Under the pieces are notes generated by a model. It was not told where the DNA came from and did not search any database. It saw nothing but the letters and a program-made list of their open reading frames with translations. Source: Mesorhizobium sp. Root157 (GTDB taxonomy: Bacteria; Pseudomonadota; Alphaproteobacteria; Rhizobiales; Rhizobiaceae). From it: 64,000 nt of DNA. Where the stretch lies: positions 18,288-82,287 of the forward strand of contig NZ_LMGJ01000005.1 of assembly GCF_001427385.1 (NCBI RefSeq). Reading direction: 5' to 3'. Numbering within the stretch: position 1 is the stretch's first letter; each line of letters begins with the position of its first letter. A program made the position numbers and the translations under genes. Positions 34,844 through 43,064 of this stretch are shown one piece after another.

Positions 34844-34900
34844 ATAAAAACAAACACTTAGAGCGCGCCGGCGAATCTGAAAGATCGCGACGCGCTCTAA
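34842..34900. repeat. Dispersed palindromic intergenic repeat, copy 2
   Basis: TTAGAGCGCG (34858-34867) and CGCGCTCTAA (34891-34900) are perfect 10-base arms around a centre with CCGGCGAATCTGAAAGATCG, preceded by ATAAAAACAAACAC. This is the best-preserved of three copies; a decayed half (CAACGCGCTTTAAG) follows at 34929-34942. Confidence 0.75.
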
Positions 34901-34943
34901 GCATGCGTAAAGCGAGGCCTTTCAGGCGCAACGCGCTTTAAGT

Positions 34944-35208
34944 CGCGGCACCATGGCCCCTTCCATCCTTGACATGGGCGGCCGGACCCTTAGGGTGGCG
35001 CGCCATGATGAAGGTATACGCCACAAGGCGGCTCGAGCCTCGCTGCTCGCAGCCAAATTCCGCCAGGTCAAGCGTCTGACTTGACGCCAGACGTTCCGGC
35101 GTAACCGGAACCAGCCTTAACATTGTACGGAAATCTCGCACCCTATCCGTGTCCGGCACGGCCGACGCGACAGCCGGCATACTCGTTCTTCCTTCAAACG
35201 GAACCTCG
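34944..35208. other. Leader region of the polyamine genes with overlapping hairpins
   Basis: The gap between the Nudix gene and nspC holds the repeats listed above and then this stretch, without a convincing gene. Two mutually exclusive stem-loops overlap: GTCAAG (35067-35072) with CTTGAC (35080-35085), and CGTCTG (35073-35078) with CAGACG (35088-35093). No T tract follows. They could be a regulatory leader or a DNA operator. Confidence 0.35.
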
Positions 35209-36306
35209 ATGATCACCACCCCATACTACCTGATCGACAAATCCGGGCTGCTCAAGAACATGGAGACCATTGCGCGCATACGCGAGCAATCCGGCGCCAA
35301 GGCTCTTCTTGCCCTGAAATGCTTCGCGACATGGTCTGTTTTCGACCTCATGCGCGACTACATGGACGGCACGACATCGTCTTCGCTGTTCGAGGTCAAG
35401 CTCGGCCGCGAAAAGTTCGGAGGCGAAACGCACGCCTATAGTGTCGCTTATGCCGACAACGAGATCGACGAGGTCGTCTCCAATGCGGACAAGATCATCT
35501 TCAACTCCATCGGCCAGTTGCAGCGTTTCGAAGGCCGGACTGGCGCCATTGCGCGCGGGTTGAGGCTCAATCCCGGCATTTCGTCCTCCACTTTCGATCT
35601 CGCCGATCCCGCACGTCCGTTCAGCCGCCTGGGTGAATGGGATGCCGCCAGGGTCGAAGCGGTCATGGACGGCATCAGCGGCTTCATGATCCACAACAAT
35701 TGCGAGAACACGGATTTTACCCTGTTCGACCGCATGCTCGGCCAGATCGAGGAGAAATTCGGGCCGCTGCTGAAGCGCGCCGACTGGGTCAGCCTCGGCG
35801 GCGGCATCCATTTCACCGGAGAAGGCTATGCGGTCGACGCCTTCTGCGAGCGCCTGAAGGCCTTTGCAGACCGCTTCGGCGTGCAAGTGTACCTGGAACC
35901 CGGCGAAGCTGCGATCACCAACAGCACGACGCTGGAGGTCAGCGTGCTGGATACGCTCTACAACGGCAAGCAACTGGCCATCGTCGACAGTTCGATCGAA
36001 GCCCACATGCTCGATCTGCTGATCTACCGCGAAAGCGCCAAGGTCGCCCCGAACGAAGGGCCGCACAGCTACATGGTGTGCGGCAAGTCGTGCCTGGCGG
36101 GCGACGTGTTCGGCGAATTCGCCTTCCCGAACGAACTGAAGGTCGGCGACCGCATTTCGATCAAGGATGCCGCCGGTTATACCATGGTCAAGAAGAACTG
36201 GTTCAATGGCGTGAAAATGCCGGCGATCGCGATCCGCGAGATCGACGGATCGATCAAGGTCGTTCGCGAGTTCACCTTCGCGGACTACGAGCAGAGCCTG
36301 TCCTAG
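35209..36306 (+). CDS. nspC: Carboxynorspermidine decarboxylase
   Basis: A 365-residue PLP-dependent decarboxylase of the alanine-racemase fold. The PLP lysine is in ALLALKCFATW near residue 33, the phosphate-binding SLGGGIHFTG near 206, and the dimer-partner catalytic cysteine in MVCGKSCLAGDVFGE near 295. It converts carboxyspermidine/carboxynorspermidine to spermidine/norspermidine, the last step of the alternative polyamine pathway. The next gene encodes the dehydrogenase of the preceding step. Frame extension upstream to 35149 is dropped since MITTPYYLIDKS is the family-like N-terminus. Confidence 0.93.
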   Translation: MITTPYYLIDKSGLLKNMETIARIREQSGAKALLALKCFATWSVFDLMRDYMDGTTSSSLFEVKLGREKFGGETHAYSVAYADNEIDEVVSNADKIIFNSIGQLQRFEGRTGAIARGLRLNPGISSSTFDLADPARPFSRLGEWDAARVEAVMDGISGFMIHNNCENTDFTLFDRMLGQIEEKFGPLLKRADWVSLGGGIHFTGEGYAVDAFCERLKAFADRFGVQVYLEPGEAAITNSTTLEVSVLDTLYNGKQLAIVDSSIEAHMLDLLIYRESAKVAPNEGPHSYMVCGKSCLAGDVFGEFAFPNELKVGDRISIKDAAGYTMVKKNWFNGVKMPAIAIREIDGSIKVVREFTFADYEQSLS

Positions 36307-36379
36307 GAGACGGCTTTCCGCCTGCAATTGCGTGAAACACGCAGGCACTCCCCCAACCAAGAAGGAATTGTCCCCCGGA

Positions 36380-37624
36380 ATGAAAAAGAACGTGCTCATA
36401 ATCGGCGCTGGCGGTGTGGCGCAGGTCGTGGCGCATAAGTGCGCGCAGAACAACGATGTGCTCGGCGACATCCATATCGCCTCGCGCACCCTTGCGAAGT
36501 GCCAGAAGATGGCGCAATCCGTCCGGGACAAGAACAGCTTCAAGACAGGCGGCGCCATCGAGGCGCACCAGCTTGACGCCATGGATGTCGAGGCAACCAA
36601 GGCGCTGATCAAGAAGACGAGCGCTGAAATCGTCATCAATGTCGGCTCGCCCTTTCTCAATATGTCGGTGATGACCGCCTGCATCGAAACAGGCGCCGCC
36701 TATATCGATACCGCCATTCACGAGGACTCTGCCAAGGTGTGCGAAACGCCGCCATGGTATGCCAACTACGAATGGAAGCGGCGCGAGGCGTGCGAGAAGG
36801 CGGGCATCACCGCCATCCTCGGCGCCGGCTTCGATCCGGGCGTCGTCAACGCCTATGCCAAGCTTGCCGTTGACGATTATTTCGACCGCGTCGATTCCAT
36901 CGACATCATCGACATCAACGCCGGCAGCCATGGCCGCTACTTCGCGACGAATTTCGATCCGGAGATCAATTTCCGCGAGTTCACCGGCCGTGTGTGGTCG
37001 TGGCAGGACAGCAAGTGGACCGAGAACAAGATGTTCGAAATCCGCAGGGATTGGGACCTGCCGGTGGTTGGAACGAGCCAGAGCTACCTCACCGGCCATG
37101 ACGAGGTGCATTCGATTTCGCAGATCCTGGGCGTGCCGAATGTCCGCTTCTGGATGGGCTTCGGCGACCATTACATCAACGTCTTCACCGTGCTCAAGAA
37201 CCTCGGCCTCTTGTCGGAGCAGCCAGTCACGACCGCTGAGGGGCTCGAAGTGGTGCCGCTCAAGGTGGTGAAGGCCGTGCTGCCGGATCCGGCCTCGCTG
37301 GCGCCTAATTATTCGGGCAAGACCTGCATCGGCGACCTGGTCAAGGGCATGAAGGACGGCAAGGAGCGCGAGGTCTTCATCTACAACGTCGCCGATCACA
37401 AGGAGGCATTCGAGGAAGTCGGCTCCCAAGGCATTTCCTACACCGCAGGCGTGCCGGCGGTGGCGGCGGCCATGCTGATTGCCACAGGCGAATGGGACGT
37501 GAGGAAAATGGCCAATATCGAGGAACTGCCGCCGCGGCCATTCCTGGATCTGCTTGGCCGGATCGGTCTTCCGACCCGTGTCCGTGAAGGCGACCGCGAC
37601 GAGGCCCTTGCACCGACAACCTGA
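36380..37624 (+). CDS. Carboxyspermidine dehydrogenase (saccharopine dehydrogenase family)
   Basis: A 414-residue NAD(P)-dependent reductase. The Rossmann motif VLIIGAGGVAQVVAHK is at residues 5-20; SRTLAKCQK follows the second strand. It condenses putrescine with aspartate semialdehyde and reduces the product to carboxyspermidine, which the NspC product then decarboxylates. The pairing is the evidence that it is CASDH and not saccharopine dehydrogenase. ATG 36380 matches the usual start; GTG 36332 is the alternative. Putrescine production is not encoded here. Confidence 0.9.
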   Translation: MKKNVLIIGAGGVAQVVAHKCAQNNDVLGDIHIASRTLAKCQKMAQSVRDKNSFKTGGAIEAHQLDAMDVEATKALIKKTSAEIVINVGSPFLNMSVMTACIETGAAYIDTAIHEDSAKVCETPPWYANYEWKRREACEKAGITAILGAGFDPGVVNAYAKLAVDDYFDRVDSIDIIDINAGSHGRYFATNFDPEINFREFTGRVWSWQDSKWTENKMFEIRRDWDLPVVGTSQSYLTGHDEVHSISQILGVPNVRFWMGFGDHYINVFTVLKNLGLLSEQPVTTAEGLEVVPLKVVKAVLPDPASLAPNYSGKTCIGDLVKGMKDGKEREVFIYNVADHKEAFEEVGSQGISYTAGVPAVAAAMLIATGEWDVRKMANIEELPPRPFLDLLGRIGLPTRVREGDRDEALAPTT

Positions 37625-37638
37625 CCACAGGCAGCAGG

Positions 37639-37695
37639 CTTGAGCGCGTCGCGATCTTTCAGTTCGCTGGCGCGCTCCAAGTGCTTGTTTTTATG
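37639..37695. repeat. Dispersed palindromic intergenic repeat, copy 3 (inverted)
   Basis: CTTGAGCGCG (37639-37648) and CGCGCTCCAAG (37671-37681) flank a centre with TCGCGATCTTTCAGTTCGC, then TGCTTGTTTTTATGCAC. It is the reverse complement of the arrangement at 34842-34900. It lies between the convergent polyamine and citrate-synthase-like genes. Confidence 0.7.
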
Positions 37696-37719
37696 CACAG
37701 CACCGAAGCGCCTGTCCGT

Positions 37720-38568
37720 TCAGCCGGAAGCGTCGTCTTGCGGCAGCGGGCGCTTCGGCGCGCCGGTATAGGCCCAGAGCCACTCGCGCGGCAGCGGCCC
37801 CTTGTTGCGCTCGCCGCGTTGCGACTGTTCCCACGCATGGGCAAGGATGCCGACCGAGCGCGACAGAACGAACAGGCCGCGCGTCAGCGGCGGCGGGAAA
37901 CCAAGCTCGCCATAGATGACGGCTGTGGCACCGTCGATATTGAGCGGGATCGTCTTGCCTTTCCGGCGCGAGATTTCTGCTTCGATCGCTTCGGCAATGG
38001 CGGCGAAGCGGCCGCCGACGACACCGCGAGCGGCAAAATCGCGCGTAACTTCCAGGAGGCGCGGCGCACGCGGGTCGACCGGATGGAAGCGATGGCCAAA
38101 GCCCGGCACATAGCCGCGCTCCTCGGCAAAGAACCGGTCGAGCCGAGCGACGACAGCCTGCTCGATCGCTGTTCCGGCGTCCATCGCAGCGGCGATATCT
38201 CCGTAGAACGACAGCGCCTGTTCGCCAGCCCCACCATGCACGTCGCCAAGAACATTGATGGCCGAGGCCATGGCGCTGTTGATGCCGACTCCACAGGTTG
38301 CCGCCATGCGGGCAATGGCAATCGAGGGTGCCTGCGGGCCGTGATCCACCGCCGCCGCCAAGGCGATGCCCAGAAGGTCCGCCTGGTCCTCGCTCGGCAG
38401 TTCGCCGCGCAGCATCAGCCAGATCGTTGCCGGGAAGCTGACGCGCCCGATGAGATCCTGGATTTCATAGCCGCGCAGACGGATGACGCCGGGGTACATC
38501 TCGATGATGGACGTTTCCCACCACCCCTCGCCGTGCGCACGGCCTGCGTCCTTGTCCTGTTCACTCAT
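37720..38568 (-). CDS. Short citrate synthase-fold protein (citryl-CoA lyase-like)
   Basis: A 282-residue protein of the citrate synthase superfamily but only about two-thirds the length of citrate synthase. Active-site blocks are kept: GDVHGGAGEQALSF (first catalytic His, about 105-118) and YVPGFGHRFHPVDPRAPRL (second His, about 160-178). The length and partner genes resemble citryl-CoA lyases, which split citryl-CoA to acetyl-CoA and oxaloacetate. It overlaps the CaiB-type CoA-transferase gene by four bases, so the two are coupled: activation to a CoA ester, then cleavage. Substrate could be citrate or a related branched polycarboxylate; this is inference. The frame extension to 38961 is a shadow of the transferase. 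Confidence 0.8.
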   Translation of the reverse strand: MSEQDKDAGRAHGEGWWETSIIEMYPGVIRLRGYEIQDLIGRVSFPATIWLMLRGELPSEDQADLLGIALAAAVDHGPQAPSIAIARMAATCGVGINSAMASAINVLGDVHGGAGEQALSFYGDIAAAMDAGTAIEQAVVARLDRFFAEERGYVPGFGHRFHPVDPRAPRLLEVTRDFAARGVVGGRFAAIAEAIEAEISRRKGKTIPLNIDGATAVIYGELGFPPPLTRGLFVLSRSVGILAHAWEQSQRGERNKGPLPREWLWAYTGAPKRPLPQDDASG

Positions 38569-39743
38569 GCCGACGCCTCGCCGCGCTTCGGCAAATTCGA
38601 GAATATCTCGTCCATATGCTGGCCAAGTGCCGGCGGCGGCATGGCCGGCGACGGCGCATCTCCGTCGACGAGCACCCCGCCGCGTACGACAGTCAGGGGG
38701 CCATCGACACCGGCAACGGATTCGAAACGGGTCGTAAGCTGCCGCTCGACCACTTGCGGCTCGATAAGCACCTGCGGGATCGTGAGGACCCGGCCAGCCG
38801 GAATGCCGGCCCGGTTCATCCGTTCTTCCCACACCGCCGCCGGCGCCACCGCAAGAGCGGCTTCGATCCGCTCGGTCAGCGCCTTGCGGTTGCGCTTGCG
38901 TATCTCGCGCTCGGAAAAACGGGGGTCCTCGGCCAGTTCCGGCTCGCCGATGAGGCGGCAAAGCGCAACGAACTGCTCCTGTTTGTTTGCCGCAATGTTG
39001 AGCAGCCCCTCGGCCGTGCGGAACGTGCCGGAAGGGGCGGCCGTCATGTTGTCATTGCCCATCGGGCGCGGATCGACACCGGCGGTGAGATAGTTGGAGA
39101 CCGGCCAGCCCAGCGCCGACAGCGTGCATTCCAGCATCGACACGTCGAGGAAGGCGCCCTTCCCGCTCGCCTTCTGCCGCACCAAGGCTGCCGCAATCGA
39201 AAACGCCCCGACCAGGCCGCCCAGCGTATCGGCTACCGGATAGCCGACACGCAGCGGCGCCGTCTCCGGCGTGCCGGTGATGCTCATGATGCCGGACAGG
39301 CCCTGGATGATCTGGTCGTAGGCCGGGTTGTCGCGCATCGGGCCGGTTTGTCCGAAGCCCGAAATCGCGCAATAGACGAGACTGGGCCGCACCTCTTTCA
39401 GCGCCTCGTAGCCAAGGCCAAGCCGCGTCATGACGCCGGGCCGGAAATTCTCGACCAGCGCGTCCGCCGTGGCGACAAGGTCGAGGAAACGGTCGCGGTC
39501 GGCGGCATTCTTCAGGTCGATCACGACCGAGCGCTTGCCGGCGTTTTGAGCCAGAAAGGAAGCGCCCATCCGGGCTTCGTTGAGTTTGGGCGAAGCACCG
39601 AGTTGCCTGGCGAGATCGCCGCCGGACGGCGCTTCGACCTTGATGACGTCGGCCCCGAGCAGCGCCAGTTGATAAGCGCAATAAGGCCCTGCCAATACAT
39701 TGGTCAGGTCGAGGACACGGATGCCGGAAAGCAGGTCGATCAC
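38565..39743 (-). CDS. CaiB/BaiF-type (class III) CoA-transferase
   Basis: A 392-residue class III CoA-transferase. N-terminal GIRVLDLTNVLAGPYCAYQLALLGADVIKVE, split over the first 37 residues, is the family opening, and the catalytic Asp is in GAFLDVSMLEC near 174. Such enzymes move CoA between carboxylic acids via an aspartyl-CoA anhydride. Positioned between the tricarboxylate transporter and the lyase-like gene, it most likely activates the imported acid with CoA taken from acetyl- or succinyl-CoA. Confidence 0.9.
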   Translation of the reverse strand: MIDLLSGIRVLDLTNVLAGPYCAYQLALLGADVIKVEAPSGGDLARQLGASPKLNEARMGASFLAQNAGKRSVVIDLKNAADRDRFLDLVATADALVENFRPGVMTRLGLGYEALKEVRPSLVYCAISGFGQTGPMRDNPAYDQIIQGLSGIMSITGTPETAPLRVGYPVADTLGGLVGAFSIAAALVRQKASGKGAFLDVSMLECTLSALGWPVSNYLTAGVDPRPMGNDNMTAAPSGTFRTAEGLLNIAANKQEQFVALCRLIGEPELAEDPRFSEREIRKRNRKALTERIEAALAVAPAAVWEERMNRAGIPAGRVLTIPQVLIEPQVVERQLTTRFESVAGVDGPLTVVRGGVLVDGDAPSPAMPPPALGQHMDEIFSNLPKRGEASA

Positions 39744-39756
39744 TTCAATTCACCGT

Positions 39757-41280
39757 TCAGGCGTCGCCGGGGACATTCTCAGGCCCGCGCATGCGCTTGC
39801 GGTCGAAATAGGACCAGACCATCGGCCCGAGCATGCCGAGTGCCGCAAGGATAAGCAGCGACAACGACAGGGGTTGGGTAAAGAACACCGTCCAATCGCC
39901 ATTGGCGATGGTCATGGCGCGGCGGAACTGCGCTTCCGCCAGCGGACCGAGGATCATGCCGATGATGACCGGGGCGGTGGGGAAGTCGAAACGCCGCATC
40001 AGGAACCCTGCCGCCCCAAGCAGATAGAGCACCACCAGGTCGGTCACCGAACGCGATATGCCGTAGGTGCCGACCGTGGCGAACACCAGAATGCCGGCAT
40101 ACATCTGCGGAGCAGGGATTTTAAGCAGCCGGATCCACAGGCCGATCAGCGGCAGGTTGAGGATGACGAGGATGACGTTGGCGATGAACAGGCTGGCGAT
40201 CAGGCCCCAGACCAGATTGCCCTGCGTGGTCAAAAGAAGCGGCCCGGGATTGATGCCGTAGCTCTGGAATGCCGAGAGCATGATGGCCGCCGTCGCCGAT
40301 GTCGGCAGGCCGAGCGTCAGCATCGGCACCAGCACGCCGGCAGCCGAGGCGTTGTTTGCGGCTTCCGGGCCTGCGACGCCCTCAATGGCGCCCACCGTGC
40401 CGAATTCTTCCTTGTGCTTGGAAAGCTTCTTTTCCAGCGCATAGGACAGGAATGTCGGGATTTCTGCGCCGCCCGCCGGCATTGCGCCGATGGGAAAGCC
40501 GATCAAGGCGCCTCTGATCCAGGCCTTCCATGAACGTTTCCATTCCTGCGCGGTCATATAGAGCGAACCGCGCAGCGGAACGATCTCGTCCTTGCCTGCA
40601 TAGCGGCGTGAAGCGACGTAAAGCGTTTCGCCAACCGCAAAGAGCCCGACCGCGCCGATGATGACGTCCACCCCGTCGAGCAGTTCCGTCGAGCCGAAGG
40701 TGAAACGCGGCTGCCCCGTCTGCAGGTCGATGCCGATCAGCCCGATGACGAAACCGATGAACAGGCTGGTGAGGCCGCGCACTGCCGAAGAGCCGAGCAC
40801 GGCAGAGACGGTGATGAAGGCCAGAACCATGAGCGAGAAATATTCGGCCGGTCCGAAAGCCAGCGCGATCCCGACAACGACGGGTGCAAGGAAGGCGACG
40901 CCGAGCGTGCCGATGGTGCCAGCCACGAAGGAGCCAATGGCGGATGTCGCCAATGCCGCCCCGCCACGGCCGGAGCGGGCCATCTTGTTGCCTTCCAGCG
41001 CCGTGACGATGGTGGCGCTTTCACCGGGCGTGTTGAGCAGGATCGAGGTGGTCGAGCCTCCATACATGGCGCCGTAGTAGATGCCGGCAAACAGGATGAA
41101 CGAAGCTTCTGGCGCCACCTGATAGGTGATGGGCAACAACAGCGCGATGGTGAGCGCAGGGCCAAGGCCGGGCAGCACGCCGATGGCCGTGCCAAGCGTG
41201 GTGCCAAGCAGGCACCACAGCAGGTTGACAGGCGTGAACGCAACAGTGAAGCCGTGTGCAAGCTGGCTGAGAGTGTCCAT
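39757..41280 (-). CDS. tctA: Tripartite tricarboxylate transporter, large permease TctA
   Basis: A 507-residue TctA with about 12 membrane helices. The conserved motif [18 protein letters not shown] lies near residues 35-52, with a related second-half segment in the internally repeated fold ([20 protein letters not shown], about 258-277). Functions with TctB and the binding protein TctC in sodium- or proton-driven uptake of citrate-like acids. It begins three bases after tctB and ends 13 bases before the CoA-transferase gene. Confidence 0.95.
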   Translation of the reverse strand: MDTLSQLAHGFTVAFTPVNLLWCLLGTTLGTAIGVLPGLGPALTIALLLPITYQVAPEASFILFAGIYYGAMYGGSTTSILLNTPGESATIVTALEGNKMARSGRGGAALATSAIGSFVAGTIGTLGVAFLAPVVVGIALAFGPAEYFSLMVLAFITVSAVLGSSAVRGLTSLFIGFVIGLIGIDLQTGQPRFTFGSTELLDGVDVIIGAVGLFAVGETLYVASRRYAGKDEIVPLRGSLYMTAQEWKRSWKAWIRGALIGFPIGAMPAGGAEIPTFLSYALEKKLSKHKEEFGTVGAIEGVAGPEAANNASAAGVLVPMLTLGLPTSATAAIMLSAFQSYGINPGPLLLTTQGNLVWGLIASLFIANVILVILNLPLIGLWIRLLKIPAPQMYAGILVFATVGTYGISRSVTDLVVLYLLGAAGFLMRRFDFPTAPVIIGMILGPLAEAQFRRAMTIANGDWTVFFTQPLSLSLLILAALGMLGPMVWSYFDRKRMRGPENVPGDA

Positions 41281-41283
41281 GCA

Positions 41284-41787
41284 TCAGGCTCCCAGCAGGT
41301 TTTCGATGAAGCCGGCGCCGATATTGACGCCCAACGCCTTGGCAAAGCCGAAATAGGCGGCGAGTGCCAGCACCAGTCCGATCAGCACATCGCGCAATGG
41401 ATTGCGGCTGCCGAAACCGTAACAGACAAGCACATACATCGCCGCGGATGCCACGGTGAAGCCGAGGGGCTGTATGAGGACCAGATTGGCAATCAGGCCC
41501 GCGACGACGAAGCCCATGGCCTTCCAGTCGGTCGGGGTCTCTTTTTCTTCCTCGGGCTGCCACCCGCCGCGCACAGCCTTCAAGACCAGCAGCAGGGAAA
41601 GCACCGTCATGCCGAGGGTGGTTATATACGGAAAAACGGTCGGGCCTACCTTCGAGTAAAGCGGGGAGACCGGGATCGCCAGGGTTTGCCAAAGGGCGGC
41701 GCCCGAGGCCGCCAGCATGCCGAGGCCAATCAGGAGTTCAGGAACCGCAAGTCGCGGACGCACGGCAGGCTGTTCGCCGTTGCTCAT
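41284..41787 (-). CDS. tctB: Tripartite tricarboxylate transporter, small permease TctB
   Basis: A 167-residue TctB with four to five membrane helices (first at about 13-30, [16 protein letters not shown]) and the typical cytosolic segment [21 protein letters not shown] before helix 3. ATG 41787 has GGGAGG five bases upstream. Separated from tctC by a 129-base gap that contains a strong hairpin. Confidence 0.9.
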   Translation of the reverse strand: MSNGEQPAVRPRLAVPELLIGLGMLAASGAALWQTLAIPVSPLYSKVGPTVFPYITTLGMTVLSLLLVLKAVRGGWQPEEEKETPTDWKAMGFVVAGLIANLVLIQPLGFTVASAAMYVLVCYGFGSRNPLRDVLIGLVLALAAYFGFAKALGVNIGAGFIENLLGA

Positions 41788-41885
41788 TCTCACCTCCCAT
41801 GACGACCGCGCCTTGGCTCAGTGTCTGGCGCCGGACCGACGAAGCCGGACGACGCATCGCCTGGCGATTGCAAGACAGAGAACGC

Positions 41886-41906
41886 GGGGCGGCGTGAAGC
41901 CGCCCC
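41886..41906 (-). promoter_or_regulatory. Intercistronic hairpin between tctC and tctB
   Basis: A perfect eight-base stem, GGGGCGGC/GCCGCCCC, with a five-base loop, 11 bases past the tctC stop and without a T tract. In binding-protein transport operons such hairpins often protect the upstream mRNA so the binding protein is made in excess. Confidence 0.5.
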
Positions 41907-41916
41907 GGCAATATGC

Positions 41917-42894
41917 TTAAGCGAGGCCAAGATCCTTCAGGATCGTTTGAATGCGCGCCGTATCCTCGGCAAGGAATTTGGCGTAGTCGTCACCGGTAAG
42001 CAGAATGGACGACCAATTGCGGTTCTTGCACTCTTCCGCCCACGCTGCGGAACCAGCCATCTTCTCAACCAGCGCGACCATGGCCGCCTTGTCGTCGTCC
42101 GAAACACCGGGAGGTGCAAAGACGCCGCGCCAATTGAACAGTTCGACGTCGATGCCGGACTCTTTCAGTGTCGGCGCATCGATACCTTCCTGGCGCTCAC
42201 CGGACGAAACCGCGAGCAGCCGCAGCGTTCCCGCCTTCACCTGCTCGGCAAACTCGCCATAGCCGGAAATACCTGCCGCGACCTGATTGCCAAGCAAGGC
42301 CGCCAGCGCCTCCCCACCCCCGGCGAACGGCACGTAGGACAGGCTGGTCGCCGGAACGCCGACGGTCTTGGCGATGAGGCCGAACAGGATGTGATCCGAT
42401 CCGCCGGCGGAACCGCCAGCGACGGGAACCTTGGTCGGGTCCGCCTTAAGTGCGGCTGCGAAATCCTGCACCGTCTTGAACGGCGAGGCCGCCGGAACGA
42501 CGATCGCCTCGAATTCGCCGGTAAGACGCGCAATCGGCGTTACCTGGTCCAGCGTGACTGGCGACTTGTTGGTCAGCAAGGCGCCAACCATGACCATGCC
42601 CGCCACCATCAGCGAATTGCCCTTGCCGTTCCACTGGCTGACGAACTGCGGCAGGCCAACCGCACCGCCGGCGCCGCCGACATTGGTGATCTGCGAACCC
42701 GAGATCAGGTTTTCCTTGCGCATGACCTGATCCATCGTGCGGGCCGTCTGGTCCCAGCCGCCTCCCGGCGCGGCGGGCACGAAGATCGAAAGCTGCGGCG
42801 CATTTTGCGCAAGTGCGAGCGTGGAATGCGATGCTACCAGCCCGGCTACGCCCGCCATAGCGGTGCCAGCCAGAAAACGGCGTCTATTCAACAT
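41917..42894 (-). CDS. tctC: Tripartite tricarboxylate transporter substrate-binding protein TctC
   Basis: A 325-residue Bug-family periplasmic binding protein. The N-terminus LNRRRFLAGTAMAGVAG looks like a twin-arginine signal with cleavage near ALAQNA (about 30). Mature start LSIFVPAAPGGGWDQTAR is the classical ligand-site loop of the family, and the second loop GGSAGGSDHILFG is at about 137-149. The ligand cannot be read from sequence. Strongly promoted from the divergent region shared with the IclR gene. Start 42894 chosen; the frame continues upstream without a fitting start. Confidence 0.93.
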   Translation of the reverse strand: MLNRRRFLAGTAMAGVAGLVASHSTLALAQNAPQLSIFVPAAPGGGWDQTARTMDQVMRKENLISGSQITNVGGAGGAVGLPQFVSQWNGKGNSLMVAGMVMVGALLTNKSPVTLDQVTPIARLTGEFEAIVVPAASPFKTVQDFAAALKADPTKVPVAGGSAGGSDHILFGLIAKTVGVPATSLSYVPFAGGGEALAALLGNQVAAGISGYGEFAEQVKAGTLRLLAVSSGERQEGIDAPTLKESGIDVELFNWRGVFAPPGVSDDDKAAMVALVEKMAGSAAWAEECKNRNWSSILLTGDDYAKFLAEDTARIQTILKDLGLA

Positions 42895-42967
42895 GAGGTT
42901 CCTCCAATCTGCGGCGCCTCCTGCCGGCGCCTTCGAAACGTACCCGCGATAGGGCGCGTCGTCAAAA

Positions 42968-42996
42968 ATTGTGCAATCTCGGCTGCATTCTGTCAA
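42968..42996 (-). promoter_or_regulatory. Promoter of tctC
   Basis: On the minus strand a consensus TTGACA (42996-42991) and CACAAT (42973-42968) are 17 bases apart, giving a leader of about 65 bases. A CATTCTG half-site (42986-42992) overlaps the -35 box. Confidence 0.65.
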
Positions 42997-43003
42997 GCGC
43001 AAC

Positions 43004-43026
43004 ATCATTCTGCTGGACAGAATGAT
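43004..43026. promoter_or_regulatory. IclR-type operator between tctC and the iclR-like gene
   Basis: ATCATTCTG-N5-CAGAATGAT is a perfect nine-base inverted repeat, 8 bases upstream of the tctC -35 box and 39 bases before the regulator's ATG. A third CATTCTG half-site is at 42986. Position suits activation of tctC and repression of the regulator itself. Binding is inferred. Confidence 0.65.
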
Positions 43027-43064
43027 TTATTTGCAGGAAAAGTATGAGAACCCGAGGAAACGAC

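Noticed and set aside
34938..35219. 93-residue minus-strand open frame upstream of nspC
   Set aside because: Overlaps the nspC start and leader; sequence has no domain or signal and the start is not supported.
37681..39093. 470-residue plus-strand open frame
   Set aside because: Antisense to the citrate-synthase-like and CoA-transferase genes, which have clear motifs and coupled starts; the frame has no recognisable protein pattern.
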